A stretch of DNA of 64,000 nt from assembly GCA_029550865.1 (NCBI GenBank), contig JAKPGM010000047.1, positions 1 to 64,000 of the forward strand, written 5' to 3'. A model generated the notes under the pieces. That model worked only from the letters and a program-made list of their open reading frames with translations. It was not told where the DNA came from and ran no database searches. Positions 36,616 through 45,617 of this stretch are shown here, one piece after another (position 1 is the first letter of the stretch; each line of letters opens with the position of its first letter). Both the position numbers and the translations under genes were made by a program. This stretch comes from Bacteroidota bacterium (GTDB taxonomy: Bacteria > Bacteroidota > Bacteroidia > Bacteroidales > DTGW01).

Positions 36616-37208
36616 GCCCGAACCTTTCTGAAAAAGCCTTGCAGGATCTGCAATTGGTAAAACGTGCTCTTGCGGGAGATCAGAGAGCCTATGCCGATCT
36701 ACTTAGCAAATACAAGGACGCCATTTACTTTATGTTGCTTAAAATGGTTAATAATCAGGATGATGCAGAAGATTTAACCATAGAAGCTTTTGGAAAAGCA
36801 TTCAACAACCTACATCAATATACACCCAACTTTGCTTTCAGCACCTGGCTTTTTAAAATAGCTACCAACAATTGCATTGATTTTTTCCGTAAACAACGTG
36901 GGGGAAAAACTGTACCCATTGAACAAACCACCGAAGACAAAGAAGAGATAATCATCCCCATCCGCACTGAAGACCTAAACCCTGAAGAAAATCTTATCAC
37001 GCAGCAAAAGATTAATATGATGCGTGAGATTGTAAATAAACTAAAACCTCGCTATCGAAAGCTTATCGAGTTACGCTACTTCGAAGAGTTATCGTACGAA
37101 GAAATAGCCGAAAAATTAGAACTTCCAATCGGTACGGTAAAGGCACAGCTTTTCCGTGCACGTGAATTGCTTTATAACATCCTGAAAAACGCCAATCGTC
37201 ATTTTTGA
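36606..37208 (+). CDS. ECF-type RNA polymerase sigma factor
   Basis: 200 residues. Region 2 (about 20-90) has YADLLSKYKDAIYFMLLKMV, DAEDLTIEAFGKAF and FSTWLFKIATNNCIDFFR. Region 4 (about 140-195) has LIELRYFEELSYEEIAEKLELPIGTVK as a helix-turn-helix. No anti-sigma gene is adjacent; instead it is wedged, with overlaps on both sides, between a glycosyltransferase and rsmG. In Bacteroidota this genome position is often a constitutive, envelope-related sigma factor. Promoters recognised are unknown. Confidence 0.93.
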   Translation: MEVSPNLSEKALQDLQLVKRALAGDQRAYADLLSKYKDAIYFMLLKMVNNQDDAEDLTIEAFGKAFNNLHQYTPNFAFSTWLFKIATNNCIDFFRKQRGGKTVPIEQTTEDKEEIIIPIRTEDLNPEENLITQQKINMMREIVNKLKPRYRKLIELRYFEELSYEEIAEKLELPIGTVKAQLFRARELLYNILKNANRHF

Positions 37209-37834
37209 TGGAGATTATCTGGAAGTACTTTGCTCAACTATCGACACTTCAACGCGAACAACTGAGTCAGCTACCTGAACTATATCGATACTGGAACGAT
37301 AAAATCAATGTTGTTTCGCGCAAAGATATCGATCATATTGTAGAACATCACATTCTGCATTCGTTGGCAATAGCCAAATTTTTCACTTTTATTGCCAACC
37401 AGAAGATTCTTGATATTGGTACAGGTGGCGGCTTCCCGGGTATTCCACTGGCAATTCTTTTTCCTAACACGCATTTTACCCTGGTAGATTCGGTAGGAAA
37501 AAAAATAAAAGTAGTAAAAGAAATAGCTGCTTCCATTCAGCTTACTAATGTCGAAGCAATACATGCGCGGGTTGAGCAGTTACCTGATAAATTTCACATT
37601 GCCGTGAGCAGAGCAGTAACCGATATCCCTACATTACTGGGATGGATAAACGGCAAGATGGTGGCCTTCCAAAATGGATCAGTCCTAACGCCTCCCTCGT
37701 TAATCACTTTTAAGGGGGATAATGTACAATCCGAAATTCATCACATAAAAAATCCCTGTAAGATTTATCCCATAGTCGATATATTTGAAGAAGAATTTTT
37801 CCGTTCGAAAGTACTGGTGCAGATTGAACTTTAA
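37208..37834 (+). CDS. rsmG: 16S rRNA (guanine-527 N7)-methyltransferase
   Basis: 208 residues. GidB/RsmG signature: YWNDKINVVSRKDIDHIVEHHILHSL, the SAM site ILDIGTGGGFPGIPLAILFP, and the LVDSVGKKIKVVKE stretch, then SRAVTDIPTL. It makes m7G527 in the decoding region of 16S rRNA. Its ATG overlaps the sigma factor stop as TGATG, so translation is coupled. The C-terminal part (about 165-208) is shorter than in E. coli RsmG. Confidence 0.93.
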   Translation: MEIIWKYFAQLSTLQREQLSQLPELYRYWNDKINVVSRKDIDHIVEHHILHSLAIAKFFTFIANQKILDIGTGGGFPGIPLAILFPNTHFTLVDSVGKKIKVVKEIAASIQLTNVEAIHARVEQLPDKFHIAVSRAVTDIPTLLGWINGKMVAFQNGSVLTPPSLITFKGDNVQSEIHHIKNPCKIYPIVDIFEEEFFRSKVLVQIEL

Positions 37835-37979
37835 CAAATGTTGCCACTAAAAGTATTTACGAGTTAAAACAAATAAAACTTTTTGAATGTAACTTAAACT
37901 TACACAAAACAATCTCATATTGCACAAACAAATCATAAAGTTTATTGTTTACATTTTTAAAGTATATGAAACCCGGGCA

Positions 37980-38312
37980 ATGACTTACAAAATTTTTGAT
38001 CGGGCTTTATCGATCTTGTTAGCTTGCTTGTTTATATCTTTTATAGCACATACTTGCAAACAAAGTATATTATGTAGTTTGCCAGAGTGGTCTCAAATAT
38101 GTCACACATCATTACATAATGATGGGTACAATCACGAACACCAATGTTGTACCCCACTATGTTTTTGTGAGTGTTGCAATACTGTCTCTAACACTTCTCA
38201 ATTTATTTCCAATCAAAATCTCCCAATTGTAGTAATAATTTTTCCCCTTTACGGCAACCATTATGCCTGTAATCTTTATCACAGCTGTTGGCAACCGCCC
38301 GAAAATGCCTAG
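37980..38312 (+). CDS. Small Cys/His-rich exported protein upstream of a TonB receptor
   Basis: 110 residues from the ATG at 37980; an upstream ATG at 37920 would add 20. A hydrophobic segment (about 10-27) serves as signal or anchor. The middle has a dense run of ligands: HNDGYNHEHQCC, then CFCECC, 63 residues or so from the start. This fits the DUF6660-like small proteins that often stand before TonB receptors in Bacteroidota and are suspected of handling copper or zinc. It sits 63 bases before the receptor gene in the same direction. Confidence 0.7.
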   Translation: MTYKIFDRALSILLACLFISFIAHTCKQSILCSLPEWSQICHTSLHNDGYNHEHQCCTPLCFCECCNTVSNTSQFISNQNLPIVVIIFPLYGNHYACNLYHSCWQPPENA

Positions 38313-38375
38313 AATTTGGTAGTCACAGGTTAATTTCTTACGAATATTTTTTGTCAAATTCTAAAATTTAAAAAC

Positions 38376-40550
38376 ATGAAGCAGGCATTATTGTGGCTGT
38401 TAGGCCTAACAGCATTCAATATGGTTGTATATTCACAGTATAACTTTCGTGCTTTAGTAAAAGATCGAGAAACCAACGAACCTTTGGCCGGTACAACGGC
38501 TCTTATCAAAGGAACCACTTTAGGAACAATAGCCGATATGAATGGTTTGGTATCATTTGAGAATTTAGCAGCAGGCACGTACACTATAGAATTTAAATTT
38601 TTAGGTTACAATAGCATTAGTCTTCAATATGACGTTTTGCCTGGCAGGTTGGATACCCTGATAGTTTATCTTACACCATCCACCATTGAAATGGATGAAG
38701 TGCATGTATCAACAACCCGAAGCACGAGGACGATTGAGGAAATTCCAACCCGCGTGGAATTCATTGCAGAAGAGGAAATAGAAGAGAAGTCCAACATGCG
38801 GGTGAGCGATCTTAGAATTATGCTTAGTGAAAGCACTGGTATACAAATGCAACAAACATCGGCAACTTCAGCTAACGCCTCAATTCGCATTCAGGGGCTT
38901 GATGGACGTTATACACAAATCCTAAAAGATGGATTTCCAGTATATGCAGGTGCTGCTAGTGGATTAGGGCTTTTACAAACGCCACCACTCGATTTAAGGC
39001 AGATTGAAATCATCAAAGGATCAGCATCAACCCTTTATGGTGGAGGGGCAATAGCCGGCCTTGTAAACCTTATCACAAAAATTCCTGGCAATGATAGAGA
39101 TTTACGTTTCCTTATAAATGGTAGCACTGGTAAAGGTATTGATATCAACTCGTATTATGGCGAACGCTTTAACAAAGTGGGGACGACAATTTTTGCAAGT
39201 TACAACCGAAACGAAGCTTATGATCCTGCCAACATCGATCTTACTGCTATTCCCAAGTACGACCGTTATGTTTTCAATCCACGACTTTTTCTATACTTGA
39301 ACCAGAAAACGCAATTATCACTGGGTTTGAACACCACCTTTGAAGACCGAATGGGTGGAGATATCCATTATATACAGGGAACCTCAGATTCCCTCCACAG
39401 CTATTACGAAAAAAATAAAACCCAACGCTACTCTACGCAGCTGACGATTGAACACAAATTTGACCAATACAACATTGTAAATGCCAAAAACAGTGTGAGT
39501 CATTTTCAGCGAAAAATTTTCATTCCAGATTATCGGTTCGATGGTGCACAAACGAGCACTTTCAGCGAAATAAATTATATCCATCGTGGTGAATTATCCG
39601 AATGGGTAACTGGAATTAATTTAATTTCTGACCACTTCAGCGAAAACACCATTGATAGTTTTCCCAACAGAAGCTACAATCAAATAGTCGCTGGCATTTT
39701 TGTGCAAAATACATGGAAAGTTACCACAAAGCTAAATCTGGAAATTGGCCTGCGAACCGACTACGATCCTGATTTCGGAGTAATTGTTTTACCAAGAATT
39801 TCCGCACTTTTCAAATGGACAAGCAAGCTTAGTTCGAGGATAGGCGGAGGATTTGGATACAAAACACCCAATATCTTTACCGAAGAAAGCGAACGTATTC
39901 ATTATCGTAATATTCTACCTATTACCAAGACAACCAATACGCTTGAACGAAGCTATGGGGGAAATGTTGATGTTAACTATCGCACGCTTTTAGGCTCCCA
40001 GTTAACTTTTCAAATCAATCAATTGTTGTTTTACACATATCTGGATCATCTGCTTATACTCGAACAACAAACAAATGGAATATATCGTTTTGTAAATTCA
40101 CCAGGACATATCGATACGCGAGGAACTGAAACCAACATTAAAATGACATATCAGCATTTTAATTTGTACCTGGGGTATACTTTCACCAATGCCCTCATAC
40201 ACAACATCGGCAGCATTACTGAAAAGCCTCTTACTCCTAAACATCGTATCAATGCTGTGTTTATATTTGAAAAAGAAGAAAAATGGAAAGCCGGAATGGA
40301 AGCATATTACTATAGTCATCAAAAACTCTCAGATGGCACCTTGGGTCGTCAATATGTAATTGGAGGAATAATGGTAGAAAAAATATGGGAAAAAATATCT
40401 CTTTACATCAATTTTGAAAACATCTTCGATGTACGACAAACACGTTATGGATCCATTTATACTGGTTCTCCAACCAAACCTGAGTTCAAAGAAATTTACG
40501 CTCCGCTCGACGGCTTTTTAATTAACGGAGGAATTAAACTTAAACTTTAG
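38376..40550 (+). CDS. TonB-dependent outer membrane receptor (metal/siderophore type)
   Basis: 724 residues. Signal peptide (1-20), carboxypeptidase-regulatory-like domain (about 22-105, FRALVKDRETNEPLAGTTAL), plug (about 115-235; SIRIQGLDGRYTQILKDGFPVYAG and ASTLYGGGAIAGLVNL) and a 22-strand barrel ending in GGIKLKL. The length and plug motifs are those of classic siderophore, cobalamin or metal receptors rather than SusC. The neighbouring Cys/His-rich protein makes a metal the likely substrate; this is inference from gene order. The gene appears complete at both ends. Confidence 0.92.
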   Translation: MKQALLWLLGLTAFNMVVYSQYNFRALVKDRETNEPLAGTTALIKGTTLGTIADMNGLVSFENLAAGTYTIEFKFLGYNSISLQYDVLPGRLDTLIVYLTPSTIEMDEVHVSTTRSTRTIEEIPTRVEFIAEEEIEEKSNMRVSDLRIMLSESTGIQMQQTSATSANASIRIQGLDGRYTQILKDGFPVYAGAASGLGLLQTPPLDLRQIEIIKGSASTLYGGGAIAGLVNLITKIPGNDRDLRFLINGSTGKGIDINSYYGERFNKVGTTIFASYNRNEAYDPANIDLTAIPKYDRYVFNPRLFLYLNQKTQLSLGLNTTFEDRMGGDIHYIQGTSDSLHSYYEKNKTQRYSTQLTIEHKFDQYNIVNAKNSVSHFQRKIFIPDYRFDGAQTSTFSEINYIHRGELSEWVTGINLISDHFSENTIDSFPNRSYNQIVAGIFVQNTWKVTTKLNLEIGLRTDYDPDFGVIVLPRISALFKWTSKLSSRIGGGFGYKTPNIFTEESERIHYRNILPITKTTNTLERSYGGNVDVNYRTLLGSQLTFQINQLLFYTYLDHLLILEQQTNGIYRFVNSPGHIDTRGTETNIKMTYQHFNLYLGYTFTNALIHNIGSITEKPLTPKHRINAVFIFEKEEKWKAGMEAYYYSHQKLSDGTLGRQYVIGGIMVEKIWEKISLYINFENIFDVRQTRYGSIYTGSPTKPEFKEIYAPLDGFLINGGIKLKL

Positions 40551-40771
40551 ATTCTCAAAGAGACAAAAAAATGTTGTGCATCGCATTAATTAAAAAAACT
40601 CTGTTCACGCCATTTCCTATGGTGTTAAAAAAATAAATCTAACAACCCTACTTATGGATCAGAAATGACTGTAGACTAAAAATTAGATATTCGCAAAAAA
40701 AATCATTTTTATCAAACATTTTTTTGGATAAAACAAAATAATGTTTATATTTATCAGAAAATTAAATTCTT

Positions 40772-41959
40772 ATGAAACCACATATTCGTATCTATGCCCT
40801 AACATTGGGTATAACCATTAGCTCGATATTATCGTCAGGCATTGCTCAACAGGATACCACACATCTTGTATTGGACAACACCATAGTGCTTCAAAACATC
40901 GCAGGGCGGCTAGGGCATATGGCATATAATAGCAAACAAAATGTAATTTATCTGGCTGCATTATCTAACAACACGCTCGAAATTGTCGATTTGCAGAATA
41001 ACAAAACGATTCGGTCGATAAAATCGCTTCGCCAACCCATCGATGTTGAATACGTGCCGGGCGTCGACATCATTCTTGTAGCCTGTTTGGGCGATGGATT
41101 ATGCAGGGCATTTAATGCCAGCACTTTTAAAGAGGAAACCTCATTCCGATTCGATAACAACGTAAGTTTGGTAGAATACAGTCCTGCTCAACAAGCGCTT
41201 TACATTGGTTATGGCGAGGGGGCTATTGCGCTGGCCGATGCCAATACGCTGAAATACAAAACTACCATCAAACTGCCCGTCCACCCCGAAGCAGTGGCCA
41301 TAGACGAAAATGCAGGTAAGATGTACGTAAACCTTACGAAAAATCGTGCAGTTGGTGTAATTGATTTGAAAAGCAATACCCTTATCAATTCTTTCCAGCT
41401 TGCCGAGGTATCTGATAATTATCCCATAGCATACGACAAAACCCATAAACGCTTATTCATAGGATGCCGCAAGCCTGCTAAACTGCTGGTGGTTGACGCT
41501 GAAAAAGGCAATAAGATTGCCGCTATCGATATCGATGGGGATGCGAACGATATATTTTTCGATGAGGCGCGAAAACAAATTTATGTAGCCTGCGGCGATG
41601 GATATTTGCATATCATCAGGCAGGAGGTTAAGGAAGTAAAACAACCCATTCAGGAATCCTCTTCAGTAGCCAAGCAACCCACCAAAACTGCAGCAAAATC
41701 TGGCACAAAATCAGGAACGAAGACGAGTACCACAACAAAGAAAACAGCCCAGAAAAACCAAAAACAAACTACAGCCCAGAAACCTTCCCAACCCCAATAT
41801 AGGATGGTATTACAGGATAATTATACCACCATAACCCGTACATTTGCAGGAAATGGGGCAAGGACGGCAATTTTTCTACCCGAATCGGGACAAATTGTGG
41901 TAGCTGTTCCTGCTGCAGCCAATAAAGATGCTATGCTGTTGGTGTATCGAGTAAAATAG
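40772..41959 (+). CDS. Exported YncE-like beta-propeller protein with a low-complexity insert
   Basis: 395 residues. Signal peptide (1-25). Residues 35-285 hold repeated propeller blades of the YVTN/YncE type (IYLAALSNNTLEIVDLQ, MYVNLTKNRAVGVIDLK, RLFIGCRKPAKLLVVDAE, IYVACGDGYLHII). A basic, Lys/Thr/Ser/Ala/Gln-rich stretch (about 300-345) interrupts the fold before a last blade (TITRTFAGNGARTAIF). Such propellers bind proteins or nucleotides in the periplasm; none has a known reaction. The gap of 221 bases from the receptor gene leaves it unclear whether they share an operon. Confidence 0.85.
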   Translation: MKPHIRIYALTLGITISSILSSGIAQQDTTHLVLDNTIVLQNIAGRLGHMAYNSKQNVIYLAALSNNTLEIVDLQNNKTIRSIKSLRQPIDVEYVPGVDIILVACLGDGLCRAFNASTFKEETSFRFDNNVSLVEYSPAQQALYIGYGEGAIALADANTLKYKTTIKLPVHPEAVAIDENAGKMYVNLTKNRAVGVIDLKSNTLINSFQLAEVSDNYPIAYDKTHKRLFIGCRKPAKLLVVDAEKGNKIAAIDIDGDANDIFFDEARKQIYVACGDGYLHIIRQEVKEVKQPIQESSSVAKQPTKTAAKSGTKSGTKTSTTTKKTAQKNQKQTTAQKPSQPQYRMVLQDNYTTITRTFAGNGARTAIFLPESGQIVVAVPAAANKDAMLLVYRVK

Positions 41960-42370
41960 GTGAATAAAATTCCTGCTGATCTTACTGATAGCAGTTAAAT
42001 ATTAATGAATCCCCCACAAATGGGCACATACCTGCACAGTTTGTACCTCATCATGACATGTACCCTTTTGGCTATTTGGTAAAGAAATGTTACCTTTACC
42101 CCTTCGTTAGAATGCTATTCGTTGGCAAACCTTTGGCACTTTTCGTGCTAAAATGTGCATGTATAGCAGTATTCACAAACGGGTATGAAAATAATTTTCG
42201 TACCTACGTGGATTTTAAATATTAAGGCGATTTAATGTTCAAAGGGACTAATAGGGAAAAATACTTGTTTGGGACAAAAAATACCCTAACTGATTCATTA
42301 AATAGATGCCGAAAATTAGTTTCTACCGATCCGGCAGCAGCATCAACATAGAAACCGTAATTGTATTATC
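41960..42370. other. Intergenic region with a palindromic repeat, 411 bases
   Basis: No gene is supported. A 29-codon frame at 42306-42395 overlaps the next gene and has no recognisable content. The stretch contains the palindromic repeat described separately at 42164-42205. A promoter for the lipoprotein gene is expected here but not resolved. Confidence 0.6.
42164..42205. repeat. Dispersed palindromic repeat, copy 1
   Basis: About 42 bases starting TAGCAGTATTCACAAACGG and ending TTCGTACCT. Inside it GGTATGAAAAT pairs with ATTTTCGTACC as an 11-bp hairpin. The same unit recurs 7.5 kb away at 49726-49771, where the arm is a few bases longer. Both are intergenic. Confidence 0.8.
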
Positions 42371-44131
42371 ATGCGCAGGGGGAAAAAGATTTTAAAACTC
42401 ATTCTATTAATTACGCTTACTATTGTTTTATACCGATGTGCCAAGGTTGGTACCATATCGGGCGGTCCCAAAGATACCACCCCCCCAAAAATGGTAGGCA
42501 GCACCCCCATCCTGTATGCCAATAATTTTAAAGGACAACGTATTCGTATTGATTTTGATGAATATATCGTACTAAAAGATCTGGACAAAGAATTTAACGT
42601 GTCGCCGCCCATGCGCAAACAGCCAAAGGTGTGGGTCAAAGATAAATCGGTGATTATTCAGTACAACGATACCCTGCACGATAATACCACCTATACTTTT
42701 AGCTTTGGCAACAGTATTGTCGACAACAATGAGGGGAATGTGCTGGAAAATTTTGAATTTGTTTTTAGCACAGGCGATACCATCGATACCTTGGGGGTAT
42801 ACGGGACGGTAGTAGATGCATACCGGATGCAACCTCCTTCCGAACGTATCCTGGTCACCCTGTATGCCAACCTTGCTGATACGGCACCTTTAAAAACACG
42901 CCCCTTATACACGGCTCGCGTAACCAAAGATGGATTTTACCAGATTAACCATGTGAAGACTGGAAAATATCGACTGTATGCTTTTGGCGACAACAATTAC
43001 AACTACCGTTACGACCCTTACGCCGAGCCCTTTGCTTTTCTCGACTCGGTCATTGAGCTTACCCCTCAGAACATTTTAGGCCACGCAATCCCCCTGCTTA
43101 CTGACACCCTTCCGGCCAGTGATACCACAAAGCAACCTGTCGTCGACAGCGTACGACTAAAAAATTTGAAGAATGCCCTGCATGCCGATTTGCGGCTTTT
43201 CACAGAAATAAATCCCAGGCAATATATTAGCGGGTACTATCGTCCGCTTCGCGAGCAATTAGCCCTTAAATTTAACCATCCAATAGCTTGCGACAGCATT
43301 TACATGTACCCTCTATACTTTCACCTTACCACACCATGGTACCAGGTAGAACAGTTACGCGAAAAATCCGACAGCATCCTTATATGGCTTACCGACACCA
43401 TGTTATCGGCAATAGATACGTTAAGAATGCGTGTCGAATACGCCGCAAATGGTCGTATCAACGCCGATACCCTGATGTTTCGATATTTTGTACCTGAGAA
43501 TACTAAGCCCACAAAAGCCCATAAAATGACCATCACCGTATCGGCAGGCTCTTCCATTGCTCCCAATCAACTGCTTACCATTGAAACCCAATATCCCATT
43601 CAACAATATTTTGCCGATAGCATTCAGCTACTCGAGACAGGTGACACGCTGTGGAAGCCTTCTTCCTTTGTTTTACAACCCGACAGCTTCTCGACCCGAA
43701 AATTTTATCTTAAAAAACAATGGGAACCCGAAAAAAAATATCGACTCATCATTCTTCCATCGGCTTTTGAGAATATTTATGGCATCGTTAGCGATACCCT
43801 AAAAACCAATTTTTCGATCCAACGTTCCGAAAGCTTTGGAACCCTATACATACAACCTGTAAACTTTTTTTATCCCTGTGTTGTTCAATTGATTCAAAAA
43901 AATACAGTAGTTTATCAGCAATACTATACCAGTGAGCAGCGAATGAAATGGGAATATTTACAACCAGGGGAATACGAGCTTCGATCCATCTGGGATGTCG
44001 ATGGGAACAAGGTATTTACCCCGGGTAATTATCTGATGCATCGTCAACCCGAAAGAGTGGTGAGATACCCCGAAACGGTGAAAATTCGTGCCAACTGGGA
44101 AATAGAGATTAACTGGCCTATAAAACCCTGA
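42371..44131 (+). CDS. Outer membrane lipoprotein with SbsA-type Ig-like domains
   Basis: 586 residues. A lipoprotein signal ends at the lipobox VLYRC (Cys23). Next comes the well-known Bacteroidota start GTISGGPKDTTPP and a bacterial Ig-like (SbsA/Big_5) domain (about 35-130, DEYIVLKD, then TYTFSFGNSIVDNNEGN), followed by a carboxypeptidase-regulatory-like stretch (about 140-225, GTVVDAYR) and further beta-rich regions to the end. It is predicted to sit on the outer membrane; the function is unknown. Three bases separate it from the CDF transporter gene, suggesting co-transcription. Confidence 0.9.
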   Translation: MRRGKKILKLILLITLTIVLYRCAKVGTISGGPKDTTPPKMVGSTPILYANNFKGQRIRIDFDEYIVLKDLDKEFNVSPPMRKQPKVWVKDKSVIIQYNDTLHDNTTYTFSFGNSIVDNNEGNVLENFEFVFSTGDTIDTLGVYGTVVDAYRMQPPSERILVTLYANLADTAPLKTRPLYTARVTKDGFYQINHVKTGKYRLYAFGDNNYNYRYDPYAEPFAFLDSVIELTPQNILGHAIPLLTDTLPASDTTKQPVVDSVRLKNLKNALHADLRLFTEINPRQYISGYYRPLREQLALKFNHPIACDSIYMYPLYFHLTTPWYQVEQLREKSDSILIWLTDTMLSAIDTLRMRVEYAANGRINADTLMFRYFVPENTKPTKAHKMTITVSAGSSIAPNQLLTIETQYPIQQYFADSIQLLETGDTLWKPSSFVLQPDSFSTRKFYLKKQWEPEKKYRLIILPSAFENIYGIVSDTLKTNFSIQRSESFGTLYIQPVNFFYPCVVQLIQKNTVVYQQYYTSEQRMKWEYLQPGEYELRSIWDVDGNKVFTPGNYLMHRQPERVVRYPETVKIRANWEIEINWPIKP

Positions 44132-44134
44132 TTT

Positions 44135-45043
44135 ATGTCGCATCATCACGGACATCATAGCCACACCTCAAATGGCAAGATTGGTAAAAATCTGCTATTG
44201 GCTACCCTATTAAATTTTATCATCACCCTTTTTGAAATTGCAGGGGGGATCCTCTCGAACAGTTATGCACTGATATCGGATGCCATCCACAACCTGGGCG
44301 ATACTGTATCCATGGCGCTGGCGTATTTCTCGCATCGTCTTAGCAGTCGTGAAGCAACTCCCCGACAGACCTATGGATTTAAACGGGTAGAAATCATCGC
44401 TGCTTTTCTCAATGGTATATCAATGCTGATCATTGTGCTTTTTATTTTCAAAGAGGCATGGGAACGGATTCAAAATCCCGAGCCTATCCATGGGCTTACC
44501 ATGATCATCGTAGCTACCGTGGGGCTCATAGCCAACCTACTGGCCGTATCGTTCCTCCAGCATCACCGTAAAGAAAACCTCAACGTACGTGCTGCCTACC
44601 TGCATCTTATCGGCGATACCCTCTCTTCGGTCATTGTGGTAATTGGCGGTATATTCATCTACCGTTTCCACATTTACTGGCTCGATCCTATTCTTACCTT
44701 TATCATTGGGATTTACATCCTGAAAGAAACTTTTTCCATCATCCGTCAGGCATACCTTATTCTTATCCAGGCTACCCCTCCCGAAATCGATCTGGTGAAA
44801 ATCAAAAAAACATTGGAAAATATACCGGCTGTTGAAAATATCCATCACGTTCATGCCTGGAAACTTAATGATAAAGACATTCATTTCGAATGCCATATCG
44901 ACCTGAAAGAGGACTGTCGGATTAGTGAAACCGAGACTATCCTTAACCATGTAAAGGCTGTCCTGAAGGATGATTTTAATATCGAACACACCACCATTCA
45001 GTTCGAATACAACTGCTGCGCTAACAAAGCCATGATTTATTGA
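44135..45043 (+). CDS. Cation diffusion facilitator (CzcD-like zinc/cobalt exporter)
   Basis: 302 residues. A His-rich N-terminus (MSHHHGHHSH) precedes six membrane helices; the metal site is in SYALISDAIHNLGDT (TM2) and AYLHLIGDTLSS (TM5). The cytoplasmic C-terminal domain (about 210-302, VENIHHVHAWKL) is a metal-sensing ferredoxin-like fold. It exports Zn2+ or related ions in exchange for protons. It follows the SbsA-type lipoprotein gene after three bases. Confidence 0.93.
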   Translation: MSHHHGHHSHTSNGKIGKNLLLATLLNFIITLFEIAGGILSNSYALISDAIHNLGDTVSMALAYFSHRLSSREATPRQTYGFKRVEIIAAFLNGISMLIIVLFIFKEAWERIQNPEPIHGLTMIIVATVGLIANLLAVSFLQHHRKENLNVRAAYLHLIGDTLSSVIVVIGGIFIYRFHIYWLDPILTFIIGIYILKETFSIIRQAYLILIQATPPEIDLVKIKKTLENIPAVENIHHVHAWKLNDKDIHFECHIDLKEDCRISETETILNHVKAVLKDDFNIEHTTIQFEYNCCANKAMIY

Positions 45044-45094
45044 AAACTGTATTCGGTATTTTCAGACATTTTCTGGTCGAAATAGTTTTTTATC

Positions 45095-45102
45095 TACCTT
45101 TG
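45095..45102 (+). promoter_or_regulatory. Likely -7 box for the DUF4296 lipoprotein gene
   Basis: TACCTTTG, an exact TAnnTTTG match, 24 bases before the ATG. A convincing -33 box was not found. Confidence 0.5.
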
Positions 45103-45125
45103 CAAAAACTGCAAAAAATACCTTG

Positions 45126-45557
45126 ATGCAGAAGTATGTTTTACTGTTATTGAGCGCATTATTTATCTTTTCGGCCTGTAAAAGAAAAGACGAATCTATT
45201 CCTGCTTATGTTATTCCCAAGAATAAGCTTATTCCACTGCTTGTTGATTATCACCTGGCACAGGGGATTTCTAATTCAACGGCATTTCGACAACGTGCAC
45301 AACGATATCCGGTAGTCAATCTCACCGACTCGGTACTGGCTGCACACGGCTATACCAAGGCTCAGTTCGATAGCACCTTACTCTACTATTCACAAAAGAT
45401 CAACGAATTCAACGAAATTTACGAAACAGTCATCACAGAGCTCAACCGCATGCAGGCCAAAATCGAAGAAAAGAAATCGCCTACAAGCGACACTACTGAG
45501 CAACATCCCGCAAACAAACCGACAATACCCTCTGCACGATTAAAACAAAAACTATGA
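45126..45557 (+). CDS. DUF4296 lipoprotein
   Basis: 143 residues from the ATG at 45126 (a TTG directly before it is less likely). Lipobox LFIFSAC (Cys at about 18). The remaining sequence has the DUF4296 pattern: PKNKLIPLLVDYHLAQGI, then a long helix YTKAQFDSTLLYYSQKINEFNEIYETVI and a Pro/Thr-rich tail. Found across Bacteroidota; the role is not known. Its own -7 box precedes it and another precedes the following gene, so it may be expressed alone. Confidence 0.88.
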   Translation: MQKYVLLLLSALFIFSACKRKDESIPAYVIPKNKLIPLLVDYHLAQGISNSTAFRQRAQRYPVVNLTDSVLAAHGYTKAQFDSTLLYYSQKINEFNEIYETVITELNRMQAKIEEKKSPTSDTTEQHPANKPTIPSARLKQKL

Positions 45558-45574
45558 TAAGTTTTAAATTTCAT

Positions 45575-45582
45575 TATTTTTG
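45575..45582 (+). promoter_or_regulatory. Likely -7 box for glycyl-tRNA synthetase
   Basis: TATTTTTG matches TAnnTTTG, 36 bases before the GlyRS ATG and 18 bases after the DUF4296 stop. Confidence 0.45.
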
Positions 45583-45617
45583 TCCGTTATGTTAAAATCA
45601 AAAATAACGATAAACTT

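Noticed and set aside
42306..42395. 29-codon frame before the SbsA-type lipoprotein
   Set aside because: It overlaps the next gene and shows no recognisable pattern.
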